Origin: Colletotrichum lupini
Lineage: Eukaryota; Ascomycota; Sordariomycetes; Glomerellales; Glomerellaceae
Length of the DNA stretch: 64,000 bases
Assembly: GCF_023278565.1 (NCBI RefSeq)
Contig: NC_064678.1
Coordinates: 6,324,001-6,388,000, forward strand
Direction: 5' to 3'
Shown here: positions 48,157 to 60,103 of the stretch, one piece after another
How positions within the stretch are numbered: the stretch's first letter is position 1
Layout of the letters: each line of letters starts with the position of its first letter
Notes under the pieces: model-generated
Told to the model about the DNA's origin: nothing
Databases searched by the model: none
The model's input: only the letters and a program-made list of their open reading frames with translations
Made by a program: the position numbers and the translations under genes

Positions 48157-48470
48157 TTCGCGGGGTAGCTCCCTTCTCAAGTGCCTTTTGAGGAAGGCGG
48201 CGGGAGCTCTGGTGATATCATGGCTGCAGTGACATCGCAGGGCGGATATCTTTTCGAGAGCTCCTTGTGGAACGCCCTGTTGATACCGGGGAAACCTGCG
48301 GTGACATCGCAGTGCAGATGTCGTCCGAAGTGCCTAGTGAGGAAGTTCCGCTGATCTCTTGGAAGTCTGCGGTGACATCGCGGGGCCATTGTCTTCTGAT
48401 GTGCCTGTTGAGGAAGGCCCAGCTGGAATCAAGGAAACTTACGATAACATCACAGGCCGGCTTGGAGGCG
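48157..48470 (+). repeat. 71-72-bp minisatellite, about four imperfect copies
   Basis: The block containing GTGACATCGC recurs at 48229, 48301 and 48372, and as GATAACATCAC at 48443: spacings 72, 71 and 71 bp. Between them GTGCCT..TGAGGAAG recurs at about 48181, 48330 and 48400. Units are diverged. Read as protein, consecutive units give related 24-residue blocks (CGDIA..SSEVPSEEVP and CGDIA..SSDVPVEEGP), but a one-base length change between copies breaks the frame, so this may be the remains of a repeat-protein gene or a non-coding minisatellite. It lies 250-570 bp upstream of the protease ATG. Confidence 0.75.
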
Positions 48471-48584
48471 AATTGGGAAGGAGGAGTTCCACGATGGCTG
48501 GGGCGATGGAGGACTCCATCTTGAGTAGCAAGTTAGCAAACAACAAGACCATGATTCTCGTCACGATCCTTGAGCCAAGACTAG

Positions 48585-48591
48585 TATATAA
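48585..48591 (+). promoter_or_regulatory. TATA box of the secreted protease gene
   Basis: TATATAA, 132 bp upstream of the ATG at 48723, with a pyrimidine-rich leader between them. Position is usual for a strong fungal promoter. Confidence 0.55.
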
Positions 48592-48722
48592 GTTTGCATC
48601 TTGTCGTTCAATCTGGAAGCTTTTTTTGATCAGCACTCTAGACTCATCTGACTCTTCAGCAGCCTCCTAGACTCACCTCACTTCCCATCCACCCCGTTGT
48701 CTACCTCTTCAGAACGCCAATC

Positions 48723-49856
48723 ATGGAGCTCACCAAGTTCCTCGGTTTCCTGGCCATGGTCCTGCCCATCGCCTACGGTGCCCCCACCTCGGCCGCGACC
48801 AGCCTTCACCCCAAGATCCTGGCCGCCATGAAGCGCGACTTCGGTCTGGATGCCGAGGCCGCCACCAAGCGCGTCGCCTTCGAGCACCGCTCCGCCGATG
48901 TCGTCGAGTCCCTCAAGGGCTCTGCTGGCTTCGCCGGTGCCTGGATCTCCGAGGACGGCACCACCCTCAAGGTCGGTGTCACTGACGAGGCCCTTGCCGC
49001 CGATGTCACCTCCGCCGGTGCCACCCCCGTCATCCTCGCCAACCCCCTCTCCAAGCTCGAGGAGGCCAAGGCCGCTCTCGATGCCATTGACATCGAGGCC
49101 CCCGCCCGCCGCGACGAGGCCTCCGCCTCTTCTGGCATCGCTTCTTACTTCGTCGATGTCGCCGCCAACAAGCTCGTCATCGAGTCCCTTGCCGGCAGCA
49201 CCGCTACCGCCGAGTCCCTCGCCAAGGAGGTCGGTCTCGCCGCCGGCGAGTTCGAGGTCCGCACCGTTGCGTCGATGCCCTCCACCTTCGCCACCGTCCT
49301 CGGTGGTGATGCCTACCTCATCAACCGTGCCGCTCGTTGCTCCATCGGTTTCTCCGTCACCACCGGTTTCGTTTCCGCCGGTCACTGCGGTAGCGCCGGC
49401 GACACTGCCACCACCTCCGCTGGTGCCTCCCTCGGAACCTTCTCTGGCTCCGTCTTCCCCGGCTCTGCCGATATGTCCTACATCCGCACCGTCTCCGGAA
49501 CCACCCTCCGTGGCTACATTGACGGATACGGACGTGGCGACCTCCCCGTCTCCGGCTCCACCGCCTCCGCTGTCGGCGCCTCCATCTGCCGCTCCGGCTC
49601 CACCACCGGTGTCTTCTGCGGTACCGTCGGCGCCCTCGGTGCCACTGTCAACTACTCCGAGGGACGTGTCACCGGTCTTACCCGCACCAGTGTCTGCGCC
49701 GAGCCCGGTGACTCTGGTGGTTCTTTCTACTCTGGCGCCCAGGCCCAGGGTGTCACCTCAGGAGGTTCCGGCGACTGCACTTCCGGCGGTACCACCTACT
49801 TCCAGCCGGTCAACGAGATCCTGTCCACCTACGGCCTCACCCTTGTCCGTGCTTAG
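48723..49856 (+). CDS. Secreted streptogrisin/CHY1-like serine protease (family S1)
   Basis: Secreted chymotrypsin-like endopeptidase precursor, 377 residues, no intron. A signal peptide (MELTKFLGFLAMVLPIAYGA, about residues 1-20) is followed by a long propeptide (to about 190) of the bacterial alpha-lytic-protease type, which assists folding. Mature protease starts near residue 192 (VLGGDAYLINRAARCSIGFS). The triad is visible: His221 in VSAGHCG, Asp250 in GSADMSYIR and Ser331 in PGDSGGSFY; cysteines at the His loop and around Ser suit the family's disulfides. Such proteases are typical of actinobacteria and have been described in insect- and plant-associated fungi (Metarhizium CHY1), interpreted as lateral transfer. 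Here the codons strongly prefer C at third positions and GC is higher than in flanks, as in highly expressed genes. TATA box 132 bp upstream. Confidence 0.92.
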   Translation: MELTKFLGFLAMVLPIAYGAPTSAATSLHPKILAAMKRDFGLDAEAATKRVAFEHRSADVVESLKGSAGFAGAWISEDGTTLKVGVTDEALAADVTSAGATPVILANPLSKLEEAKAALDAIDIEAPARRDEASASSGIASYFVDVAANKLVIESLAGSTATAESLAKEVGLAAGEFEVRTVASMPSTFATVLGGDAYLINRAARCSIGFSVTTGFVSAGHCGSAGDTATTSAGASLGTFSGSVFPGSADMSYIRTVSGTTLRGYIDGYGRGDLPVSGSTASAVGASICRSGSTTGVFCGTVGALGATVNYSEGRVTGLTRTSVCAEPGDSGGSFYSGAQAQGVTSGGSGDCTSGGTTYFQPVNEILSTYGLTLVRA

Positions 49857-52800
49857 ACAATCAATCATCTCGCGGCCTTCGGTAGCAGCACCTGAGCTGA
49901 TTTTATTCTTTTGAGTATATTTTGGACCCCTTCTGTATGTAGAGAGATGAGTATGAGGACATGAAAGCATGATGCCTTCCGATAGGGAAAATATATTTAC
50001 CATCTGCAAGAAATATTTCGCCCTTAACAACCGCTATTGTGAATGAGTTTCCAAACTGTAAGTAGTATGCTTTGAATGCATGTGAGTGATTGTAAAGTTT
50101 GCTCGTCACGCCTTCCATGCAGAGTTGATATCTGACCCCACAGCCACATCCGAGTGGCTGGTCATTCATGTGGCTGGTTCTGTGTGCCCAAACTCTGTCT
50201 AAGAAAAGTCAAAACTCTCTCGGCCCTGCTCGTTGAAGATGCGTCGAAGCCTGCAGGATGCAGAAGCATGATGCATTCCAAATTCGTACTGCAAGTAATA
50301 GGCAGGCGAGAAGTTTTGCCACCAAGTGGCCGGGAGCCAGAATGACAACGCAGATCGGTTGCTCACCCTCTCGAATTTTGACGATCACCGGTTATGAGAC
50401 CGCGCCGAGATCACTGTATCTCTATACGCTTGTGGCAGCATGAGAAAGCCTCGTTCCTTCGAATCCTAACGTCATGCGAAAGCGAGAGGCAAGGTAGTGC
50501 CAGTGCAGTGCCAGGCTCTTCCATGGCTCGCACGGCTCAGTCAGGTGTCCCATACTATGGACCGACTTGACGTCTCGCCACAGCTCTCGATAGACATGAT
50601 CGGATGGCAAGGCTTTCTCATTCACCTCAATCTAAACGTTGGAGATGAGATCCTGACCTCAACAGTTCGACAGGTCTGACCAATGAGGTTGAGAGACTGA
50701 ATAAAAGTCTTGTTCCAGTCTTGCACTCATTGCCGCTTGAGCCACAGTCAGAGGCAATGGAGAGCGTTCAACGTAGTGCTTTGCATGATGTACGCTTCAT
50801 CTTGATGCATCCAGTTGATCGACATGGAGGCATATTACGACGGCTCTCAACAGCTTGGGGAGGCGAGGGGAGTGTCCATGGTCCGCTCATCAACGGGTGA
50901 CTTCTGGAAACATTGGACGGACCAAGAATAAAGAGATGCATCAAGAAGTGCATCTCTATATGTAGGATGAGAAGGCTTTTGTCTCCCAGGTTCTTCAGTG
51001 ACAGTGACAATAACACGGGAGAAGTCTGGCATATCAAATGTTCGAGGGCAGAAAGACGCTGCCGGCCGCGAGCTTAACCATAGACATGGAATGTGATAGT
51101 CTATTCGGCTTACGAATTCTCGACCGACAGCTGAAACGGCCACGCAATGGATTGATATCGCACACAGCTTTGCTCGGCATCTTGGCTTCACCAGCGAGCT
51201 ACGAACCCCGAGAGTACTGCACCAGCAGCCTTGGCTCTCTTGAAAAACATCAGAAGGAGCACCCAGCCACGGGCCAAGCAAAGAGCCTTCTACCAAGGCG
51301 ACCATTGGCATTCCCTGTGAGGTGTTCGAGCCCCAAATGTCCTGTTCACTACATACATCTACGGATCATTGCTGGGATGCAGCCCTTTCGGACCTGCGTA
51401 CGCACATCGACACATTGGGGAGTTCCTGCAATGCATCCGACCCCGCCGTCTGCTTCTGCTGCTGCGTAATTATGCAGGAACTTGAGCTCTTGCTGGGATT
51501 TTCGCCGACACTAAGCTCGCAGCCGGGCTAAGAAATCTCGAACGCCCTAGCAGTCGAAGAGGACTCGAATTTCGTCGGTGCGTCTTCGCCTTCGCAGCCC
51601 CCCTCCCATTCATCTGGAGCCTGCAACTTTCAGCAGGCGGCCACTCGGCCGGGGTTTCTTCCAGTCTACAGACCAGTCATAGGACCATGCTATCTAGGAA
51701 GAGGATCGACGGGGAACCGCGCAGACCTGCCTCCAGTTTTGCTCAGACGCCGTGGATATCTCGGCATCCGGTGGCAGGAGACTGAAGCCGGCTGGAAGGT
51801 CTTGGAGGTTGACTTGGCTCAACCGACGCCCTGAGAGGCTCTTCCGACGTACTCGTTCAATTGTGACATTGATTCTTGTCATGGAAGGCATTACAGAGTA
51901 GAGAATGTCAAGACTCTGGCAGAAGACACCTAGTTCTTCCTTTCGATGGTCTCTCTCGCCTTCCCCAGGACGCACGGTTACCTGCCCGAGAGCCAAAGCC
52001 ATCACCCCCGAGGTTCTCGATCGATCTAGACCTGGTGTGAAAGCCCAGATGCCGTGGGGGTTTGGCCGCCAACGGGCTGTTTCTCACACTCTGTTGGACG
52101 ATAATAGAAGGTCAATCTAGAGATAGAACTCAGCCTTGCGCCAGACCCGGAGAACTCAAATAGAAGCAGCATGGCGTTGCGCGCCACATTCCGTAATTTG
52201 GTAAAGATCTGTGTGCTTCTACGGCTGATAGCTGATCAAGAAAAGGATTGGAAGCCGTATGCCTTGGCTTGTTTCGATGCTAATCGTGCTTGTCAGCCCC
52301 TTCCTCAAAATGGTGTAGCTAAACAACTCGGGGCCGTTCTGTGAGGGCCATCGTCCGAACCAGTTCACAAACCAGGACACGGATCTCTGCTCGGCAGACC
52401 CACAAGATGGGGAATGGCTTGAAGGGTTACTGTCCGCAGACCGAACTCAGCGGCCGGCTTCGTGGTCCTGTCAAACGTGACGTCCGACGTGGACCCTGGA
52501 AATAGGCTGTTGCGGTGGAGGTGAAGTACTGACTGAATGCATTATCAGGACAACAGTCGATGTTCATGGACAAATCGAGGTGCGCGTGGCAATATTCTTG
52601 CCTGTTGAATTTGAAAGATGTTGAGGGAAGCAGTCATCCGTAGCCATTTTTCAATGGCGTACGGAAGAGAACGCGTCATCTGAGATAGCTATGTCGTTGT
52701 TCCATTCACATGAACCCTGGCCGCTGGTCCTAAAGAGCCACTCTGTCGGTGTTACCAGGTTCATGTGCCTCGCCGAAGAAGGCATATCCGACAAGAGGGG

Positions 52801-54810
52801 CAGGCCGTGATCAGGTCGTCCGGAGTTTCCCTCAAGGCGGCCGCATCATGCATCGGGACACTCTCAGCGCAGTGAAAAGGCACAGCATTGTCCTTCCATG
52901 CCATGCATCTCCTCTACTGCGACGGCGAAAGACGAGAGAAGCTGCGCAAGCTGCTTCGGAAAGGTCTGGGCACGTGGCGACGCGTTCGCCCGTCTAGATA
53001 CCCGGTCCAGGTCCAGGTATCCGGTAATCTGGAGAAGCCAGCGGATGTTTCCTGGTTCTTGAAACATCAGACCATGCCTCATACAACCACGAAGCAAATA
53101 AAAAAACATCTGTGGCGACTAAGACGCCTGCAGTCAAGACTTGGCTGTCTTAATTTGAAGGCGTGACTATGTGTGGTGTGTTTCTGGTGCCACAGAGGCG
53201 CGTCTACGAACGCTTCTTCTTTTCAAGCTCGCCACCACCCCGCGCCCTATCAACGGTTCGAAACCCCTGCTTCATTTGCATAGCACTAAGTGTGTGAGCC
53301 TGACTTACGGTAATTATCCGGCGAGTCACCTTGTGGCTGCCAATAGCACTCTGGCGCCCTCTGGCTGAATCAACGGCAAGTAGCAGAGACGCCAGAGAGC
53401 TAGATTTGGCAGCACTCTGAAGGCCTAGCTACGCCAGGTCAGAAGCAATGGGGTAGTTCCAAGGCTTGCCTACCCTCTCCCCCATCAAACGGGTGGCCGT
53501 AAATAGCGAAGGCGGAACACCGATGCCAGAGTTGTGCATTGTGCATGGACGTTGGGGAAAGCGCTGGAAGGGAGCTTAAGAGAGTCTGGTGTTCCTGAGG
53601 TTCAGGAGGAGCGTTATGGTGTGGCGCATTGAGCTTCTCTCGGCGTGAACTATTTTGATGGGCAAAGGCGTCGACGGTGCCTGAGATGTGCTGCCAGCTT
53701 TTCCTCGTTGGAGAGGAACTAAGACGGTCCGCGCGCCCGGTCAATTTCAACGACAGCTAGCCAGTTCAAGCCACTTGTCTGACCATTGTGATCCCGGGGG
53801 TGGAATCTGAAATTGCAACCGGCATGGCGGCCGGACTGGCTGCATTGGCGTTGCGCCAACCTCGAAAGCCTACCCACCCAAACCAACAGATTCACAGTGG
53901 AAGAATGGGACCTTTCTCACGCCGCCAGGCCTCGGGGGACGGGGAGAAGTTCATACCCCTGCTTGGCATCTGGTCCCTCTCCATTCGCCTTTGTTACCCG
54001 GCACGCCTTCGAGTTCCGCGGGCCGTTATGGGAAACCAGGAACCAATACGGGCGTGTTGGGGGCAGCTTATCGAGAAGATCGACGGCCGGGATGTTGTTA
54101 TGCTGGGTTCTTGCAGAGCTCAATGCCTTTTTTCCGCGCCCCCCGTCTAATAGTTTCTGCTTTTACTTTTGTTGTTTCTTTTTTCATTCATCTTTTGTTA
54201 TTCTCGATATGCTGACATCATCCACCTCAGCCGCTTGATCCTCGCCGTTCCTCCACTCTCAGGGTCTAGCTCGTCGCGCGGCGCGCAGGTAAAGAAAACA
54301 CGGACCCTTCGGCCAGCTGAGTACACCGTTAGCTTTTGCCCAGGAAGCCAAAGAGATTGTGGGAGCAAAGACAGGAGCGACTAGAACCAACCCGCGCTGC
54401 ATCATGATGGCGACGATGGATTACAACGTGGCTAACATTGCAGATGGATATTCATGGCTTTGACCCGGGCTACGCATCTCCCGCGACTAGAACGACAAAT
54501 GACTCGGCTTGATTGGGTCTGAGGTCTGGTCTGTGAGCCATGAGATTGCAAGCCGGATCTGCGAGCGTGGAACGGCTGGCGTTCTCTCTGATACTGCTGC
54601 TGCTTGCTGCTGCTGCAATACAGACACTGCACACGCTGCACATGCTGCTGCTGCTCGTGCTTGTCCTCCGCCTTGAACCTCGACCTCCTTCGATACCTCA
54701 CACCCCCGTGTAGAGGACCGCGCCACGGCAGACGGCAGATCACCCTTAGCTTATGCTCCCGGCGGCGAACTAGGCATGGAGAGAGTGAGTGCCTCTCCGT
54801 GTCCATTCCG
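49857..54810. other. Gene-poor region, about 5 kb
   Basis: No complete gene is supported. A minus-strand frame at 51694-52005 reads like protein (SLDILYSVMPSMTRINVTIE, RVRRKSLSGRRLSQVNLQDL) but has no recognised family and cannot be extended by splicing. At 52.7-53.2 and 53.8-54.4 kb frames overlap on both strands. The CAG/CTG-rich patch at 54590-54650 creates Gln- or Cys-rich shadows. Confidence 0.4.
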
Positions 54811-54817
54811 TATATAT
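54811..54817 (+). promoter_or_regulatory. TATA-like element of the multicopper oxidase gene
   Basis: TATATAT, 134 bp upstream of the ATG at 54951; AT-rich and pyrimidine-rich leader follows. Confidence 0.5.
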
Positions 54818-54950
54818 CATGATCGTCCCTCCGCCCGTTCAAGTGAATCTTTTTTGAGAGGACACCAGCTCATTATCCTTCTGGATCTCAACCTTAGATC
54901 CTATCCATTCACTTGTTCTAATTTCTTTAGTTCTTACACAGCTGCCCACA

Positions 54951-56859
54951 ATGTCGGTTTTACGCTACATTCTTCCTACCCTGGCGTTGGCGCTGGGAGC
55001 CATCGCCGATGCGAAGAGCTTCACTTTGGATCTCACCTGGGAGACCGCCTCGCCCGATGGATTCGAGAGGAAGATGATTCTGGTGAACAAGCAGTTCACT
55101 GGACCGAGGATTGAGATCACTGAGGGAGATGATGTTACCATCAAGGTCAACAACAACCTCCCCTACGCCACAACCGTTCACTACCACGGTAAGCTTAGAC
55201 AGATATCTTAATTCAACGTTCGACGTTCGACTGGTGACTAATATGGCTGTAGGTATTGAGCAGTTGAACACCCCTTGGTCCGATGGTGTTCCCGGCCTCA
55301 CCCAGAAGCCCATCCAGCCCGGCAAGAGCTTCGAGTACAAGTGGAAGGCCACTCAGTATGGTGCCTACTGGTACCACGCCCACTACGAGGGACTCATCGA
55401 GGATGGTCTTTACGGAGCCATCACCATCCACCCCGCCGCCTCCCACCAGAAGCCCTTCAGCCAGATCTCCTCGGACGGCGCCGCTATTCACGCCATGGAG
55501 CAGGCCGAGAAGAAGGTCGTTCCTCTCCTGCTCGCTGACCACCGCCACATGATCTCTGAGGAGGTTCACGACCTGTCCAAGGCCGCCGACATCCAGTTCT
55601 CCTGCTATGACTCCTTCCTGTTCAACGGCAAGGGCAGCGTCATCTGCCGTACCCCCGAGCAGATTGATGCCCTTCTGACCCAAGAGCGCAAGGATGTTCT
55701 GGCCAATGTTGCTGGTGCCCGTATGACTGACAAGGCGTAAGTCACACCCCCGCGCAACCTTCCACAAACACCAGTCACCCTAACATTATCTAGATGCATT
55801 CCCGCTGCTGTCATTGCTCGTGGCCAAGGTGATCTGAGCAAGGTTCCTGCCGGCGTCTTTGATGGCTGCCAGCCTAGTGATGGTGGCCTCGAGACGTTCA
55901 AGGTCGAGAAGAGCAACTGTGATACTGAGAAGTGGGTTGCCTTTGACCTCGTTGGTGCCTACGGCCTCCACACCGCCATGTTCTCCATCGACAACCACTC
56001 CATGTGGGTGTACGCTATGGACGGTGCCTATGTCACTCCCCAAGAAGTGGAGGCTATTCCCGTCGCCAACGGTGACCGATACTCCGTCCTCGTCAAGTAC
56101 AAACAGCAGGGCGACTTCACCATCCGCGCTGCCTCGGTCATTGCTACCCAGATGCTTAGCGGTACCGCCCTCCTCCAGTGGCGTGAGAAGGGCCAGCCCG
56201 AGCCCACCATTGTTGCCTCTACTCCCTGGGTCGCCGACAACGGCAAGCCGACTTCCAAGGATGTCCGTGTCTTCCGCCAGGCTCTCGCCAAGCCATTCCC
56301 TCCCATCGCCATCCCCCAGACCGCCAGCGTCCTGCACAAGTTCGAGATGCGCAGCGAGGGCGGCTCCTACTTCTGGGCCCTGAACGACAACTTCCTCCTC
56401 CCCGCTGACTACGAGAATGACTCCCCCGTCCTCTTCGGCGTCCTTGCCGCCGAGAACGACCCCACCGTCGTCTCCACCAAGAACGGCACCTGGGTCGACA
56501 TGGTCTTCCAGGCCACGGCCCCGCCCCAGCCCCCTCACCCGATTCACAAGCACGGCAACAAGATGTTCCTTCTCGGCTCCGGTACCGGTAACTTCACCTG
56601 GAACACCATCGAGGAGGCCGTCGCCGCCAATGGTACCCTCTGGAACCTGGTCGACCCTCCTCGCAGGGACGCCTTTGCGACGCCCAATGCCATCAGCCAG
56701 CCTACGTGGATGGCTGTTCGGTACCTCGTCGACAACCCGGGCCCCTGGTTGCTCCACTGCCACATTCAGAACCACATGATGGGCGGTATGTCTGTCATCA
56801 TCCAGGACGGCATCGATGCCTGGCCCGTTACACCGCAGGAGTACGTCAATTACAACTAA
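54951..56859 (+). CDS. Secreted laccase-like multicopper oxidase (abr1/TilA-like)
   Basis: Copper oxidase that takes electrons from phenolic or metal substrates and reduces O2 to water. Exons are 54951-55188, 55253-55736 and 55794-56859. Introns of 64 and 57 nt (GTAAGC..GTAG and GTAAGT..CTAG) restore VHYHGIEQ and KACIPAAV. The product is 595 residues with a signal peptide (about 1-20). All four copper signatures are present: HYHG (usually HWHG), WYHAHYEG, HPIHKHG and HCHIQNHMMGGM. The axial T1 position ten residues after the Cys is Met, which in this family goes with a low to medium redox potential. Sequence character is closer to ascomycete pigment-type oxidases (Abr1-like) than to lignin laccases. 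A role in melanin or secondary-metabolite oxidation is likely but not shown. Confidence 0.9.
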
Positions 56860-59800
56860 AGGACATGGTCACAAAAGTCTAGTCATAAGAGTATACCACA
56901 AAACGAGTTCCCTGGGGGTCAGTAATGGTGTAATGGGAAATCTAGAAGGGGGGTTCATGGCGCGGGGCGGCATTTGATTTGCATGGACGGCTTGTTTTGC
57001 TACTCTTTCTTTGCGCGGAGCATTTTTGGACAAAATCTCTTATCCTTCCGGACTGTCATATATTCACCACAGATGCAGTAATCATTGAATTGATAATGAA
57101 AATTTACACCGTTTTTTCCTCTTACAATTGGCCTGGTGATTCATGATTAGAGACGCTTGCCCACATGGTGTAGCGTGGCCTGAGTGCTGCGTATCAATCA
57201 TTCCTGTACTGGAGTCTGTTCAACAGAAACCCACGAAAGCCGTCACGACATCATATGCTTATGTCTTGGTCCAAGTCGCAGCTAACGTATCGCGGCGTCA
57301 TCCAGGTAGAGTGCTCTGCTTCACCGTTTGTTTTGTCCTGCTCGACGTGACGCCGTGTCACTGCGGCAGTACCACCCTAGTACATCTTCCTCTCACCAAA
57401 AAACATGCCGCCTTTCCGAGCGCTTGAATAAGGTAGAGCGAGGGGGGCGAACAAGGCTACACGGCACGCCTCGTCGCACAGCAGCTGTAGGTCGATCAGC
57501 GTGTTAAGATATGCTCTAACTCGTACGTGCGTTCATGTACTCCGTACATATTATGCAGAGTGCATGTAGCGCCTTTGAGGAGTGCCAATCTCACTCATTG
57601 CGGGCAAAAAAGAGATTTCGCCTCCTTGCCGCTTCTTCCTTCTGCTTCTCGGGTACATGTCTCCTATTCTTCGCTCGGTGATGAATTCCGTTGCGCCGCG
57701 TCCGGGGACATTAGCATGTCTCGGCTTTACACTTAGCGGATCTGACATGTCTCTCGTTTAGACGAGGGTTCAAATTGGGCTCAACATGACAGCACCACAG
57801 GTTTTCGACGTTAGGGGCACTTGCAACGGAACCTTTTGTCTAATTTTCTTCTTTGGGTGGTCGAATGGTTCACCGGGCTGGCAGCCATGGCGCTTTTTGG
57901 GGGGCTTCTGGGCTGATAAGAGACATCGCCGTGCGAACGAGGAATCAGGGGCAAACGGGAGAGAAAAGAAAGTGTGGGGGTGGCTGTCTAAGACAGTCAG
58001 GATGGACGAGTGACAGGTTGAGTTCTGTGAGATGGAGGTGCATGAGATGCTATGCACTCTGCAGTCTGCACAGCCTCCACTTGGCTATCGTTTGCGTGCT
58101 TCGAATCACGTATTGCTCTCTTCCGGTACAAGAGACAAGAATGCGCCTCCAGATCGGGTACATGTACATCTTGGGGATGAGGGGGGACGTCTTTTGTGCG
58201 ATGGCGCCGGGGATAAAACAACGGCAGCGCTTATTGGCGCAGAGCCGTTCGTTGGCGTTCGTATTCGAGAGTTAGAGCCTCACAGGTGCTTGGTGCCGAG
58301 CCGGCGGCTGTCTTTGGCTGTGTCTGGCCACTGGCCAGGAGATAGCCTCTGCCCCTTGGCGTTGGAGCGACCGTAGGCCGTTTTGCTTTCTTGCGAGGTG
58401 TTTACATTGGCGACGGGGATTCACCTTAGCTCCATGTGGTGTTGTGTACAAGACGCGGTATCATGTGATACCTTATCTGGTTGACGCTCGCGACTATCGC
58501 TGCTGCTGAGGTGACCTCGGCAGAGGGTGGTTCATTGTTGATGAGGCCAGCCGGCTATCTAGGTAGTTTGGAGATGTAGTAGTCTCCGATTAGATTAGGC
58601 TTGTTTCGTTACCTCGCGAAGAATTGATGTTGCCTTTTCAACGTCTTTTATTGTTGATTGGCAGCTTGAGTTGGTAAAAGAGATGGCCTGGCCGAACCAT
58701 ATCAATCTGCCGATAGATGTTGGTGGCTCATCTACTAGTAGCAACGGGCACATCTTCGATCCCCTTGGGAGCTTGTATGGTGATGCTATAACAACGTGGT
58801 GTTTGCGATCAACCCCGCCTACGTCCCATCATTTCGTGTCGTACAAGGCATTAAGGTACTAATGTAGGTTGCAGGCTACTGCATCCCGCTCCGGCAGACC
58901 CCTTCTACCGAGCTGCCCGGTCCGAGTGGATCCGTGAACCGGGCAACATGCCGAGAGTGGGGTCAATCTCGCCGGAATCCGGCGGCAGAGAGTATTTTAC
59001 TTCGGAGAAAGATATGTCTAATGCCTGTCGACTAACGTAACAGGGCTCTGGAAGCTTCTATCGAGTTAAAGAGCTATGGTAGGTGGTATTGCGAGCATAG
59101 TTCTTCGTACACGACGCACGCTTGCTGGCTCAGCACGCCGCGCGCTTTCCGCAGCCCTCGGAAACCGATTTCCGTAGTCAATGATCGGAGCCGACGTTGG
59201 CATTACCTACTTGAAAGTCAATACGAGTTTTACAGCCATGTAAAATAGACAATAATTTTTCCGGAGGTGATGCGTTACCATGGAACTTGAGTTGAGCACA
59301 GATCACGTCATCCAAGCTTGCTTCGCCATGTATGAAACCTACCAACAGAAGGTTAAGAAGGGTGTTGTACTCCTTTTCTGCCTTGACTAACCACATGCTG
59401 CTCGTTGTGGGTCGCCAAGGTCGGGATATTTTCTCTCAAAGTGGCTAGTAAGGACTTTACAAATGCAAGGTTGCTCAATACGGTATTCTGCAGACAAGAG
59501 CTATCAGAAGTCTTAGATGCCTGGGTGTACTGGGGCCCGGGCTGCGTCTACAGTTATGATCGTCCCTATATTCTGTAAACAAAGTTGCTATGAAATGGCT
59601 TGAGTCTCTCAAACCTGAGAAATCTTAAAGCGGGACTGATTCAAAGGCTGGCAGGGAAATTGGCATGTCACGTAGTATCCGTAGTGTAGATCTATGTTAA
59701 ATCTGTAGAGGTTGCTGGGCATGAAGATGATGAAGAGCTTAACAGAAATTAGCTCCCGTCGGATGCTCTTTGGATCCGTAGGGCTGAAAAAGCATTCTGC

Positions 59801-60006
59801 TTGTCTCCATTCGGACCGCGCGCGCGCACGAGTCAACTCGCACTGCCGTGCCGGGGCATACCATGGATGCGGGGCCTCTTCGGTCCCAGCCGTAGCATCG
59901 CGAAGAAATGAGATGACATGCGCTGACGTGCTGCGGTTTTTGTATCCGTAAAGTCCTCTGCATTTGTAAGTGTTGAAAGGTAGATTGGTAGACGGAGAGG
60001 TGAGGA
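56860..60006. other. Intergenic, about 3.1 kb, no supported gene
   Basis: Contains the 3' UTR of the oxidase. Frames between 57.1 and 58.4 kb overlap on both strands and lack domains. A minus-strand frame at 59178-59396 (LLNLLLVGFIHGEASLDDVI) looks protein-like but is isolated. No RIP signature. Confidence 0.4.
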
Positions 60007-60103
60007 TATAAGCTTCACAATGTCCCGAGTTAGACAGGAAGAGCTCTAGATACCATCTCCAACAACTGACTTTCGTTGACAATACTACAAAACCCTCATT
60101 ACC

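Noticed and set aside
48157..48470. Minisatellite considered as a CRISPR-like array
   Set aside because: Copies are imperfect along their whole length, with no constant repeat and unique spacers, and the genome is fungal.
48850..49914. 354-codon Pro/Ser-rich frame inside the protease gene, and a 235-codon Gly/Asp-rich frame on the opposite strand
   Set aside because: Both are shadows of the protease caused by its strong third-position C bias.
51322..51531. Cys-rich frame resembling the C-terminal part of AflR-like regulators
   Set aside because: Only a vague pattern of Cys and Leu; no Zn2Cys6 motif nearby and no extended frame.
55786..56775. 329-codon minus-strand frame antisense to the multicopper oxidase
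   Set aside because: Val/Gly/Asp-rich antisense shadow; the copper motifs are on the plus strand.
57750..57780. GGGTTCAAATTGGG, resembling a tRNA T-arm
   Set aside because: No matching acceptor, D or anticodon stems around it. No tRNA or rRNA gene was found anywhere in the window.
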